Assembly: GCF_018388465.1 (NCBI RefSeq)
Contig: NZ_CP074404.1
Coordinates: forward strand, 372,001 to 436,000
Direction: 5' to 3'
From: Cellulomonas fengjieae
GTDB taxonomy: Bacteria > Actinomycetota > Actinomycetes > Actinomycetales > Cellulomonadaceae
Length of the DNA: 64,000 nucleotides
Position 1 is the first letter of the stretch. Every line of letters starts with the position of its first letter. Made by a program: the position numbers and the translations under genes. Shown here piece by piece: positions 42,576 through 50,742 of this stretch. The notes beneath the pieces are model-generated. The model did no database searches. It was not told the origin of the DNA and saw nothing but the letters and a program-made list of their open reading frames with translations.

Positions 42576-44464
42576 GCCACGGGCAGCCACACCCGCATCG
42601 TCGACGGCCCGCGGTTGGCCCAGTCGTGGTAGGCGGTCAGCGGGACGTCCGTGCGGGTCACGGGCTGCTCCGGGTGCGCCGACCCGTACGGCCAGGCGAC
42701 ATCGGCCGGTGCCGTCGTGCGCAGCGTCGCGAGGACCCGCCCGTCCACCTCCCGCAGCCCCGCGCCGACGTCGAGCCGCACACCCGAGACGTCGGCGTGC
42801 CCCGCCAGGTCGACGGACTCCAGGCACAGGACCTCCGGGCCGCGCTCGACGGCGACGCACCCGCGGACGGCGTCGATGCGCGGGTCGGGGTGGGAGATGC
42901 GGGGGTGCATCGGCAGGTGGAGCTCGACCACGTCGCCGGCGGCGAACCGCCGTCGGACGGACACGGTCCCCGGGGGTGCCGGCTGGGCGGCGTCGGGCGT
43001 GCGCAGGGTCGCTCCGCGCGCCCAGGCGGGGACGCGCAGCGTGAGCGTCCAGGGCCGGTCCTCTGCGCTGACCACCGTCGCCCGGACCACCCCCTCGCGG
43101 GGGTAGTCGGTCTCGACGTCGAGCTCGACGCGGCGACCGTCGGCCAGGCGGGTGCGGATGCGGGCGGGGGCGTACTGGTGCAGCTGGAGGCCGTCGTCGT
43201 CGGTGGTCGCCACGTACGCCGCGAGGCTCGCCAGCGTGCGGGCGACGTTGGGCGGGCAGCAGGAGACCGCGAACCACGGCGCCCGCAGCGACGACGACGC
43301 CCGGGGGCTCGGCGCGTCCGCGGGTGGCACCGTCCCCGGGACCCGCTGGTGCAGCGTGTTCGTGTAGTAGTACGCGGTTCCCTCGTGCGACGGCGAGGTG
43401 GCGACCACGTTGTAGAGCGTCCGCTCGATCAGGTCGGCGTACCGCGGCAGGCCCTGGGCCAGCAGCAGGCGCCACGAGAACATCACGGAGCCGACGCCCG
43501 CGCAGGTCTCGCTGTAGGCACGGTCGGCGGGCAGGACGAAGTCCTCGCCGAACGACTCGCCCTCGTGCTGCGAGCCCTGCCCGCCCGTGACGTAGGTGCG
43601 GCGGGCGACGGTGTTCTCCCACTGCGTCGTCAGCGCCGCGAGCAGCCCCTCGTCCGCGGTCTCCACGGCGACGTCGACCGCCCCCGCCGCCAGGTAGTTC
43701 GCCCGCACGGCATGCCCTCGCAGGACCGTCGCGTCCCGCACCGGCACGTCGTCCTGGTAGTACGCGCGGCCCAGGCCGACGTCCGCCAGCGTGCCCGTGC
43801 CGCGGCGCTCGACGAACAGCGCGGCCTGCTCGACGTAGCGGCGGGCGGTCGTCCGGCCCAGCTCGACCAGCGCGGGCTCGACCTCCGGGTGCCCGCAGAC
43901 CGACGCGACGCCGCCCGGCCCGAACGTCTCGACCACGTGGTCCGCCGCGCGCAGGGCGATCCCCAGCAGGCCGTCGTCGGCGTCGGGACGCGTCCGCGCC
44001 CGGGCCACCGCCGCCTGGAACAGGTGGCCGTAGCAGTAGAGCTCGTGGCCCCACTCGAGGTCGCTGTAGCGGGGGCGCTGACCGGGCCGGCCGAAGTTCG
44101 TGTTGAGGTAGCCGTCGGGCTCCTGGGCGGCGCCCACCCTGCCGACGATCGCGCGGAACCGGGCGTCGAGGACCTCGTCGTCGGTGCGGCCGACCTCCCA
44201 GGCCATGGCCTCGAGCAGCTTGTAGACCTCGGAGTCGGAGAACTCCCGTCCGGCGCGGCGACCGGCCGACGTCCCGGCCGCGGCCGCGTCGAAGTTGCCG
44301 ATCCAGCCCTCCCGCTCCATCCAGTGCTCGATGTGCCCGAGGCTCGCGGTGGCGTTGACGGCCTGCCGCTGCGCCCAGAAGCCACCGGTGATCTGCACCT
44401 CGTCGAGCCCGAGCGGACGCAGTGCGCCGCGTGAGGGGGCGACGGGCGTCGCGGTCCGGTCCAT
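42572..44464 (-). CDS. GH127-family beta-L-arabinofuranosidase
   Basis: A 630-residue cytosolic glycosidase expected to release L-arabinofuranose from beta-linked arabino-oligosaccharides. Family blocks: I-T-G-G-F-W-A-Q-R, D-G-Y-L-N-T, W-G-H-E-L-Y-C-Y-G-H-L, Y-V-T-G-G-Q-G-S, S-E-T-C-A (Glu and Cys) and F-A-V-S-C-C-P-P-N. The last two supply the Glu plus three Cys that bind zinc in this family, with one Cys as nucleophile. No signal peptide, so short oligosaccharides must be imported first. ATG 44464 follows AGGACGG; an upstream in-frame start at 44500 lacks a site. Lies 78 bases after the FAD oxidase gene on the same strand. Confidence 0.9.
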   Translation of the reverse strand: MDRTATPVAPSRGALRPLGLDEVQITGGFWAQRQAVNATASLGHIEHWMEREGWIGNFDAAAAGTSAGRRAGREFSDSEVYKLLEAMAWEVGRTDDEVLDARFRAIVGRVGAAQEPDGYLNTNFGRPGQRPRYSDLEWGHELYCYGHLFQAAVARARTRPDADDGLLGIALRAADHVVETFGPGGVASVCGHPEVEPALVELGRTTARRYVEQAALFVERRGTGTLADVGLGRAYYQDDVPVRDATVLRGHAVRANYLAAGAVDVAVETADEGLLAALTTQWENTVARRTYVTGGQGSQHEGESFGEDFVLPADRAYSETCAGVGSVMFSWRLLLAQGLPRYADLIERTLYNVVATSPSHEGTAYYYTNTLHQRVPGTVPPADAPSPRASSSLRAPWFAVSCCPPNVARTLASLAAYVATTDDDGLQLHQYAPARIRTRLADGRRVELDVETDYPREGVVRATVVSAEDRPWTLTLRVPAWARGATLRTPDAAQPAPPGTVSVRRRFAAGDVVELHLPMHPRISHPDPRIDAVRGCVAVERGPEVLCLESVDLAGHADVSGVRLDVGAGLREVDGRVLATLRTTAPADVAWPYGSAHPEQPVTRTDVPLTAYHDWANRGPSTMRVWLPVA

Positions 44465-44542
44465 CGTCCGTCCTGTCGGCAGGGGGAACGTCGTGCGCAC
44501 CAGCCTGCCGCCCGGGCGCGGGTTCCGCAGGTCGGTCCCGAG

Positions 44543-45892
44543 CTACCCCGCGTCGCGCGGACTGCCCAGCAGCCGGTCCAGGTAGGGGTTGCTGAAGACC
44601 CCGTCGGGGTCCGCCTGCGCCCGGACGCGCTGGGCGTCGGCGAACCGCGGGTACAGCTCGGCCAGCCGCTCGGCCTCGAGCCAGTGCATCTTGCCCCAGT
44701 GCGGGCGCCCGTCCACCTGGGCGACGATCCGCTCGACCGCGTCGAAGTAGCGCGCGTACGGCAGCCGGACGTACTGGTGCACCGCGATGTAGGCCGTGTC
44801 GCGACCGTGCGCCGTGGAGAGCCACAGGTCGTCCGCCGCGGCGAACCGCACCTCGAGGGGGAACGGGAGAAGCTCCCCGCTCGACTCGATCCAGGAGACG
44901 ATCTCGCGCAGCACCGGCGCCACCTGGTCACGTGGCAGTGCGTACTCCATCTCGCGGAACCGGACCCGGCGTGACGAGACGAAGACGGAGGCGGACGGCG
45001 CGGTGTACCGGCGCCGGCTGATCGTCCGGGTGGCGATGTCGTTGACCGACCGGGTGAGCGACGGCGCCAGGGTCGCGATCGAGTTGGCCAGCGCGAAGGC
45101 GCCGTTCGCGATCACCTCGTCCTCCAGCCACCCGCGCACCCGGGGCAGCGGCAGCTCGACGTCGTCGGCCACCCGGTTGTTGCGCTTGGTGAGCGTGCGG
45201 TCGGTGTGCGGGAACCAGTAGAACTCGAAGTGGTCGTTGGCCTCGACGAGCCCGTCCGGCCCGTCGAGCTGCTCCAGGACGTCGCCGAGCAGCCACGGCT
45301 CCTCGCGAGCCTCGAGGCGGTACGCCGGGACGACCTCGAGCGTCACGGTGCCGAGCACGCCGACGGTGCCCAGGCCGAGGCGGGCCAGCTCGAACAGCTC
45401 GGGCTCCTGCGTCGCGGAGGTCTGCACGACGTCGCCGGTCGCCGTCACCAGCTCGGCACCGACGACCTGCGTCGCGAGCCCGCCGAGACGCGCGCCGGTG
45501 CCGTGGGTCCCGGTCGAGATCGCCCCGGCCAGGGTCTGCTTGTCGATGTCCCCGAGGTTGCGCATGGCCAGGCCGCGCTCCGCGAGCAGCGCGTTGAGCG
45601 CACCCAGCCGGATGCCGGCGCCGACCGTGACGTGCGTCGAGCCGTCGGCCTGTGACACGACACGCTCAAGAACGTCCAAGGCGTCCACACGAATGTGCAC
45701 GCCGTCCGTCGTGGCCACCGGGGTGAAGGAGTGCCCGCTGCCGACCGCCCGTACGCGCAGCCCGTCGGCCACCGCCCGACGGACGTCCGCGGAGAGTTCG
45801 TGCAGGTCACGAGGGTGGCAGACGCGCTGCGGGGTGGCGGTGGCGGTGCGCGCCCAGTTGCGCCAGACACGGGTGGCCAGCGGTTGTCCCAT
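44543..45892 (-). CDS. FAD-linked D-arabinono-1,4-lactone oxidase / alditol oxidase family protein
   Basis: A 449-residue VAO-family flavoprotein. The N-terminal FAD domain (about 14-190) has V-R-A-V-G-S-G-H-S-F-T-P-V (His likely attaches FAD covalently) and T-L-A-G-A-I-S-T-G-T-H-G-T-G. The C-terminal ALO domain contains H-F-E-F-Y-W-F-P-H-T and ends H-W-G-K-M-H and D-P-D-G-V-F-S-N-P-Y-L. Relatives oxidise aldonolactones or alditols such as xylitol with O2; the substrate here is not determined. ATG 45892 begins opposite a tetR gene across a 167-base control region, so it is probably under that repressor. Confidence 0.87.
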   Translation of the reverse strand: MGQPLATRVWRNWARTATATPQRVCHPRDLHELSADVRRAVADGLRVRAVGSGHSFTPVATTDGVHIRVDALDVLERVVSQADGSTHVTVGAGIRLGALNALLAERGLAMRNLGDIDKQTLAGAISTGTHGTGARLGGLATQVVGAELVTATGDVVQTSATQEPELFELARLGLGTVGVLGTVTLEVVPAYRLEAREEPWLLGDVLEQLDGPDGLVEANDHFEFYWFPHTDRTLTKRNNRVADDVELPLPRVRGWLEDEVIANGAFALANSIATLAPSLTRSVNDIATRTISRRRYTAPSASVFVSSRRVRFREMEYALPRDQVAPVLREIVSWIESSGELLPFPLEVRFAAADDLWLSTAHGRDTAYIAVHQYVRLPYARYFDAVERIVAQVDGRPHWGKMHWLEAERLAELYPRFADAQRVRAQADPDGVFSNPYLDRLLGSPRDAG

Positions 45893-45948
45893 AATGCCGA
45901 ACCCTCGTCCTGGGCACTCGTCCAAGTCAAGTGCCACATTTCCTTGAC

Positions 45949-45977
45949 TATCGTGACAAGTGCTATTGAAATGTGCA
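45949..45977 (+). promoter_or_regulatory. tetR promoter with overlapping repeats in the divergent control region
   Basis: TTGACT and TGAAAT are 17 bases apart starting at 45953. Partial inverted repeats surround them: CTTG...CAAG across 45952-45969, and GTGCCACATTTC/GAAATGTGCAC around the whole region. These are candidate TetR binding sites; exact operator limits cannot be fixed by eye. Confidence 0.45.
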
Positions 45978-46059
45978 CCTGGGGGAGGCGGGGTCCTACC
46001 CATCGCGGCCGTGCCGGTCGCTGGTGGGAGGTCGTCGCCAAGAGGGAGGGATCGCCGTC

Positions 46060-46689
46060 ATGAACCGTTTGCCTGTGGCCGAGAGGCGCGAGCAGCTCAT
46101 CGAGGCTGCGCTCGCCGTCGCAAGCAGGGACGGCATCGACGCCGCCACCGTGCGTGCCATCGCCGCCGAGGCGGGGGTCTCGCTCGGGGTCGTGCACTAC
46201 TGCTTCCAGGACAAGGACGAGCTGCTGCGCGCGATGGCCCACGCCATCACGACCGCCAACCTGGAACGCAGCCTGGGCGAGGCGCTCGCCGAAGCCCAGA
46301 CCGCCGAGTCGGTGATCGAGCGCGCCCTGGACGCCCTCTGGACCGGGATCCGCGAGTCGCGCGGCCCGCAGCTGCTCAGCTACGAGCTGACCACGTCCTC
46401 GCTGCGCCACCCCGAGCTCAACCAGGTCGCCATCGAGCAGTACCGGGGCCAGTGGGCGGCCGCCGAGCACGTGCTGGAGCTCGTCGAGCGGTCGGCGCAG
46501 GTCAGCTGGTCCGTACCCCGCGGTGCCCTCGCACGGACCGTCGTCGCCATGATCGACGGCTACTCGCTGGCCTGGCTCGTGGACGGTGACAGCGAGGCGG
46601 CGCTGTCGGGCCTGCAGCGGATCGGTCGGTACCTGGCCACGGTCACGGTGCCGGCCCCGGTGGCGGACACCGCCGCGACCCCCGCGTGA
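46060..46689 (+). CDS. TetR-family transcriptional regulator
   Basis: A 209-residue regulator. The N-terminal HTH (about 8-55) has R-R-E-Q-L-I-E-A-A-L-A-V, A-T-V-R-A-I-A-A-E-A-G-V-S-L-G-V-V-H-Y-C-F-Q-D-K-D-E-L-L. The C-terminal part is a typical ligand-binding helical domain. A GAGGGAGGG ribosome site precedes ATG 46060. Its stop overlaps the start of the MFS gene, and it is divergent from the FAD oxidase gene. It therefore likely controls both the tetR-MFS-PLP operon and the oxidase. Ligand unknown. Confidence 0.92.
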   Translation: MNRLPVAERREQLIEAALAVASRDGIDAATVRAIAAEAGVSLGVVHYCFQDKDELLRAMAHAITTANLERSLGEALAEAQTAESVIERALDALWTGIRESRGPQLLSYELTTSSLRHPELNQVAIEQYRGQWAAAEHVLELVERSAQVSWSVPRGALARTVVAMIDGYSLAWLVDGDSEAALSGLQRIGRYLATVTVPAPVADTAATPA

Positions 46690-47936
46690 CCGCGACCCTG
46701 TCCGAGACGGCCCGACGGGCGCGCGTCGCGGCGTCGAGCGGGTTCGCCGCCCAGGGCTTCGTGTACGCCACGCTGCTGACCAACCTCAACAGGTTCAAGG
46801 ACCGGTACGGCGTCGACGACGGGCAGATCACGCTCGTGGTCCTCGGCGTCTGCGTCATGGCGGCGCTCGGCACCCTGGTGGCCGACCGGGTGGCACGGAC
46901 CGAGAGCGGGAGCCGCGCCGTGCTCGGTGTGGGGCTGCTCGTCATCGCGGCGGCGGTCGTCGTCGCCTCCGTCGCGCCGGGCTTCGGCGTGCTGGTGGCC
47001 GGGTTCCTGGTCTTCGGCGTCGGCATGGGCATGGTGGACGCGGGCACGAACATGCAGGCCGTGGCCATCCAGCACGAGTACGGGCGGTCGCTGCTCACCG
47101 GGTTCTACGCGTCGTGGTCGGTGGGCGGCATCATCGGCGCCGTGCTCGTCGCGGTCACCGCCGGTCGGGTGCCCGACGAGCCCGTCGCGGTGGCCACCCT
47201 GACCGGCGCGCTCGTCGCGGGCGCCGCGTCCGTGCTCGTCCTGGCTTCCGGATGGCGGGGCGCGACCGTCGCGGTGCGCGCGGACGGCGTCGCCAGGCCT
47301 GACGAGGCCCTCGCCTTCCCCGCCGCGGACGGGAGCAAGCCCCTGGTCCCGTGGGGAGCCGTGGTCCTGCTCGGGCTCGGCGTGGTCGCGTTCTACGTCG
47401 CCGACACCGCGATCTCCACGTGGAGCACGATCTACCTCGACGACGTCATGCTCGCCTCCGCATCCTTCGCGCCCCTCGGCTACGCCGCGTACCTCACCAC
47501 CACGCTCGGCTCCCGGCTCGCCGGGGACCCGCTGGTGCGCCGGTGGGGACGGGTCGTCGTCCTGCGCGGTGGCGCGCTCGTCGGTGCCGCCGGGCTGGTG
47601 CTCGTCGTCGCGGCGCCGGGACAGTGGGCCGCGCTCGCCGGCTTCGCGGTGGCCGGTGCGGGCCTCGGTGTCATCGCGCCGCTGTGCTTCTCCGCGGCGG
47701 GCGACGTCGCTCCGGGGCACGCGGACGCGGTGGTCGCGCGGCTCAACGTCTTCAACTATGTGGGCGCGGTGCTCGGTGGCGTGCTCGTGGGCGCGATCGG
47801 CAGCACGTCGTCGCTCGGGCTCGGGTTCATCGTCCCGATCGTCCTCGTGGTGGCCGTGGCGGTCCTGGCCGGCCGGTTCGGTGTGGCGCGACGGGTCGGG
47901 ACGCCCGCGACGGCCGGCTCAGGAGCAGGTGGGTGA
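46686..47936 (+). CDS. Major facilitator superfamily transporter
   Basis: A 416-residue transporter with about twelve membrane spans. Visible features include G-Q-I-T-L-V-V-L-G-V, A-D-R-V-A-R-T in the loop after span 2, the strongly conserved G-M-V-D-A-G-T-N-M-Q-A-V segment, a Gly-rich span F-Y-A-S-W-S-V-G-G-I-I-G, and a central cytoplasmic loop (about 175-220). The D-A-x-x-N pattern is common in FucP/YbjJ-like transporters. GTG 46686 overlaps the tetR stop, and its own stop overlaps the PLP-enzyme start. Substrate or direction is unknown. Confidence 0.88.
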   Translation: MTATLSETARRARVAASSGFAAQGFVYATLLTNLNRFKDRYGVDDGQITLVVLGVCVMAALGTLVADRVARTESGSRAVLGVGLLVIAAAVVVASVAPGFGVLVAGFLVFGVGMGMVDAGTNMQAVAIQHEYGRSLLTGFYASWSVGGIIGAVLVAVTAGRVPDEPVAVATLTGALVAGAASVLVLASGWRGATVAVRADGVARPDEALAFPAADGSKPLVPWGAVVLLGLGVVAFYVADTAISTWSTIYLDDVMLASASFAPLGYAAYLTTTLGSRLAGDPLVRRWGRVVVLRGGALVGAAGLVLVVAAPGQWAALAGFAVAGAGLGVIAPLCFSAAGDVAPGHADAVVARLNVFNYVGAVLGGVLVGAIGSTSSLGLGFIVPIVLVVAVAVLAGRFGVARRVGTPATAGSGAGG

Positions 47937-49117
47937 CGCGCACCCTGGGTGAGCGCCTCGACCAGGCGACACGGGGCCTGGCTGCGCCGCTGGCCGTCCT
48001 GGACGCCGACGCCCTGGACGCCAACGCCGCCGACCTCGTGCGGCGCGCCGCCGGCACGCCGATCCGGGTCGCCAGCAAGTCCGTCCGCGTGCGCGGCGTC
48101 CTCGAGCGGGTGCTGGAGCTGCCGGGGTTCGCCGGGGTGATGGGGTACTCGGTGCGCGAGGCGCTCTGGCTCGTCGGTCAGGGGTTCGACGACGTCCTCG
48201 TGGGCTACCCGAGCGTCGACACCGGCGCGCTGGACGCGCTCGCCGCGGACCCCGTCGCCGCCGCCGCGGTGACGCTGATGGTCGACGACCTGTCCCAGGT
48301 GGAGTTGGCCGCGCGCGCCGCCCGGGGCCACGGCACGACGCTGCGGCTGTGCCTCGACGTCGACGCGTCCCTGAGGCTGCGGCTCGGTCCGGTGACCGCG
48401 CACCTGGGTGTGCGGCGCTCGCCGGTCCACTCGGCCGTCGACGCCGCGCGGCTCGCCTCGGCGGTCGCCGACCGGCCCGGCGTCGACGTGGTCGGCGTCA
48501 TGTTCTACGAGGCCCAGGTGGCGGGGCTGCCCGACTCGTCACCGGCCGTGCGGGCGGTCAAGCGACTCTCCATCCGAGACCTGGCCGTCCGCCGCGCCGC
48601 GGTGGTGACCGCCGTACAGGACGCGGTGGGCCACGAGCTGTCGCTGATCAACTCCGGGGGCTCCGGCTCGGTGGGCACGAGCGCTGCCGACCCCGTGGTC
48701 ACCGAGGTCACCGCGGGCTCCGGACTGTTCGTCCCCACGCTGTTCGACGCGTACCGCTCCTTCACGCCCCGGCCGGCCGCGTTCTTCGGGCTCGACGTCG
48801 TGCGCGTCCCCGGCCCCGGGTTCGCGACCGTCTTCGGCGGCGGGTACATCGCCTCCGGTCCGGCCACCACGTCTCGTCAGCCGAGGCCGGTGTGGCCGTC
48901 CGGGTTGGCGCTGACGGGCCGCGAGGGTGCCGGGGAGGTGCAGACGCCGCTGCGGCTGTCCGGTGGAGCGGACCTGCGCGTCGGGGACCGGGTCTGGTTC
49001 CGGCACGCCAAGTCGGGCGAGGTCATGGAGCGCTTCGAGCAGGTGCACCTGGTCCGCGGCACCACGATCGAGGCCACGTTCCCCACCTACCGCGGCGAGC
49101 ACCAGACCTTCGGCTGA
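47933..49117 (+). CDS. Type-III PLP enzyme (alanine racemase N-terminal / D-threonine aldolase-like)
   Basis: A 394-residue fold-III PLP enzyme. The N-terminal barrel begins P-L-A-V-L-D-A-D-A-L-D-A-N with the PLP lysine in R-V-A-S-K-S-V-R. Later blocks are D-V-D-A-S-L-R, V-G-V-M-F-Y-E-A-Q-V and N-S-G-G-S-G-S-V. A D-serine-dehydratase-like C-terminal domain follows (P-A-A-F-F-G-L-D-V, G-G-G-Y-I-A-S-G, V-W-F-R-H-A-K-S-G-E). Relatives cleave or deaminate beta-hydroxy D-amino acids; the exact reaction is unknown. GTG 47933 follows AGGAG and overlaps the MFS stop. Together with tetR, MFS and the divergent FAD oxidase it forms a compact cluster. Confidence 0.82.
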   Translation: MTRTLGERLDQATRGLAAPLAVLDADALDANAADLVRRAAGTPIRVASKSVRVRGVLERVLELPGFAGVMGYSVREALWLVGQGFDDVLVGYPSVDTGALDALAADPVAAAAVTLMVDDLSQVELAARAARGHGTTLRLCLDVDASLRLRLGPVTAHLGVRRSPVHSAVDAARLASAVADRPGVDVVGVMFYEAQVAGLPDSSPAVRAVKRLSIRDLAVRRAAVVTAVQDAVGHELSLINSGGSGSVGTSAADPVVTEVTAGSGLFVPTLFDAYRSFTPRPAAFFGLDVVRVPGPGFATVFGGGYIASGPATTSRQPRPVWPSGLALTGREGAGEVQTPLRLSGGADLRVGDRVWFRHAKSGEVMERFEQVHLVRGTTIEATFPTYRGEHQTFG

Positions 49118-49153
49118 CCTCGACCCAGCCGTGCGCCGCGCGGAACCCCGTAG

Positions 49154-49195
49154 CGTCCGAGCAGATGGAGGTCATGGCCTACCTCTGCTCGGACG
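49154..49195. repeat. Dispersed palindromic repeat, copy C
   Basis: Arms CGTCCGAGCAGA/TCTGCTCGGACG enclose GGAGG paired with CCT(A)CC, one A bulged, around a 6-base loop. It starts 37 bases after the PLP-enzyme stop and is followed 63 bases later by identical copy D. Confidence 0.85.
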
Positions 49196-49216
49196 TTGCG
49201 CATGGGGCTCCCGTAG

Positions 49217-49258
49217 CGTCCGAGCAGATGGAGGTCATGGCCTACCTCTGCTCGGACG
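49217..49258. repeat. Dispersed palindromic repeat, copy D
   Basis: Identical to copy C over 49 bases (49211-49259 versus 49148-49196), including the flanking CCGTAG. It ends 37 bases before cysS and 25 bases before the cysS -10 box, so it borders the cysS promoter. Confidence 0.85.
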
Positions 49259-49282
49259 TCCGGTGGTGGAGTGGGTGCCCGG

Positions 49283-49288
49283 TAGCCT
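49283..49288 (+). promoter_or_regulatory. Leaderless -10 box of cysS
   Basis: GG-TAGCCT ends 6 bases before GTG 49295. No ribosome site is present. Confidence 0.6.
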
Positions 49289-49294
49289 TGACTG

Positions 49295-50740
49295 GTGACC
49301 CTGCGCCTCTTCGACACCGCGACCCGGACGGTGCGTGACTTCGTCCCGCTCGTACCGAACGAGGTGGGCATCTACCTGTGCGGTGCCACGGTGCAGGCAC
49401 CCCCGCACATCGGGCACCTCCGCTCGGCGATCGCGTTCGACGTGCTGGTGCGCTGGCTGCGCCGCACGGGCCACCGCGTGACGCTGGTGCGCAACGTGAC
49501 CGACATCGACGACAAGATCCTCGCCAAGGCCGCCGACGCGGGGGAGCCGTGGTGGGCCTGGGCGACCGCGAACGAGCGGGCGTTCAGCGCGGCCTACGAC
49601 GCGCTCGGAGTGCTGCCGCCCAGCCACGAGCCGCGCGCGACGGGCCACGTGCCGTCGATGGTCGAGCTCATGGACCGGCTCGTCCAGACCGGCCACGCCT
49701 ACACGACCGGCCTCGGCGACGTGTGGTTCGACGTCCGCAGCTACCCCGAGTACGGCGCCCTGACCAACCAGCGGGTGGACGACATGGTGCCCGCGCCGGA
49801 CGGCACGGTGGACGACTCGATGAAGCGGGACCCCCGCGACTTCGCGCTCTGGAAGGCCGCCAAGCCGGGCGAGCCGGCGACCGCCTCCTGGGACACGCCC
49901 TACGGGCGGGGTCGGCCGGGCTGGCACCTCGAGTGCTCGGCGATGGCGCAGCGGTACCTCGGCGAGTCGTTCGACATCCACGGTGGCGGCCTGGACCTGC
50001 GGTTCCCGCACCACGAGAACGAGCAGGCGCAGTCGCGGGCGGCCGGCTACGGGTTCGCGCAGTACTGGCTGCACAACGGCTGGGTCACCCAGGGCGGCAC
50101 CAAGATGAGCAAGTCGCTCGGCAACGGGCTGCTGGTCACCGCGGTGCTCGCCAAGGAGCGGCCGGCCGTGCTGCGGTACGCGATGACGGCGGTCCAGTAC
50201 AGCTCGATGCTGGAGTGGACCGACGACACCCTGCGCGAGGCCGAGGCCACGTGGGACCGGCTGGCGGGCTTCGTCGAGCGCGCCGCGGAGAAGGTGGGCG
50301 TGGTCGACGACGCCGAGGTGGCGGCCGTCGAGCTGCCCGCCGACTTCGTGGCGGCGATGAACGACGACCTCAACGTGCCCGCCGCGCTCGCCGTGGTGCA
50401 CGAGCACCTGCGCACCGGCAACTCCGCCCTCGCGGTCGGCAACCTCGGCGGGACCCGCAATGTCCTGGTCAAGCTCCGGGCGATGCTCGACGTCCTCGGG
50501 CTGGACCCGGGCGGGTCGCAGTGGCGCGCGCACGGGAGCGACGCCCGCTACGCCCGGGCGCTCGAGGCCGTCGTCGCCGCCGAGCTGGAGGCGCGCGCCC
50601 AGGCGCGGGCCGCCCGTGACTTCGCCACGTCCGACGCGATCCGCGACCGCCTGGCAGCCGCCGGCATCGTCGTCGAGGACTCACCTTCCGGAGCGCGCTG
50701 GTCGCTGGCCGCGCGCGCCGACACTTCTGAGGAGAACTGA
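49295..50740 (+). CDS. cysS: Cysteinyl-tRNA synthetase
   Basis: Charges tRNA-Cys. The 481-residue class I synthetase has zinc-ligand Cys in Y-L-C-G-A-T-V-Q, the nucleotide motif [22 protein letters not shown] with D-I-H-G-G-G-L-D-L and H-H-E-N-E (remaining zinc ligands), and T-K-M-S-K-S-L-G-N. Its T-V-Q instead of the usual T-V-Y, and full length, distinguish it from mshC, the related mycothiol ligase. The start is the leaderless GTG. rlmB follows 2 bases after the stop. Confidence 0.96.
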   Translation: MTLRLFDTATRTVRDFVPLVPNEVGIYLCGATVQAPPHIGHLRSAIAFDVLVRWLRRTGHRVTLVRNVTDIDDKILAKAADAGEPWWAWATANERAFSAAYDALGVLPPSHEPRATGHVPSMVELMDRLVQTGHAYTTGLGDVWFDVRSYPEYGALTNQRVDDMVPAPDGTVDDSMKRDPRDFALWKAAKPGEPATASWDTPYGRGRPGWHLECSAMAQRYLGESFDIHGGGLDLRFPHHENEQAQSRAAGYGFAQYWLHNGWVTQGGTKMSKSLGNGLLVTAVLAKERPAVLRYAMTAVQYSSMLEWTDDTLREAEATWDRLAGFVERAAEKVGVVDDAEVAAVELPADFVAAMNDDLNVPAALAVVHEHLRTGNSALAVGNLGGTRNVLVKLRAMLDVLGLDPGGSQWRAHGSDARYARALEAVVAAELEARAQARAARDFATSDAIRDRLAAAGIVVEDSPSGARWSLAARADTSEEN

Positions 50741-50742
50741 AC

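Noticed and set aside
49154..49258. Short reading frames through the palindromic repeats giving the peptide S-E-Q-M-E-V-M-A-Y-L-C-S-D-V twice.
   Set aside because: The repetition follows from the identical DNA repeat; there is no independent start, and copies A and B do not keep the peptide.
49148..49259. CRISPR-like spacing of two identical repeats.
   Set aside because: Only two units, each a long palindrome, a 14-base gap, no cas genes.
49295..50740. cysS as mshC (mycothiol ligase), since mshA is in the window.
   Set aside because: The protein is full-length (481 residues) with C-terminal tRNA-binding parts, and it is coupled to rlmB as cysS is in other actinobacteria.
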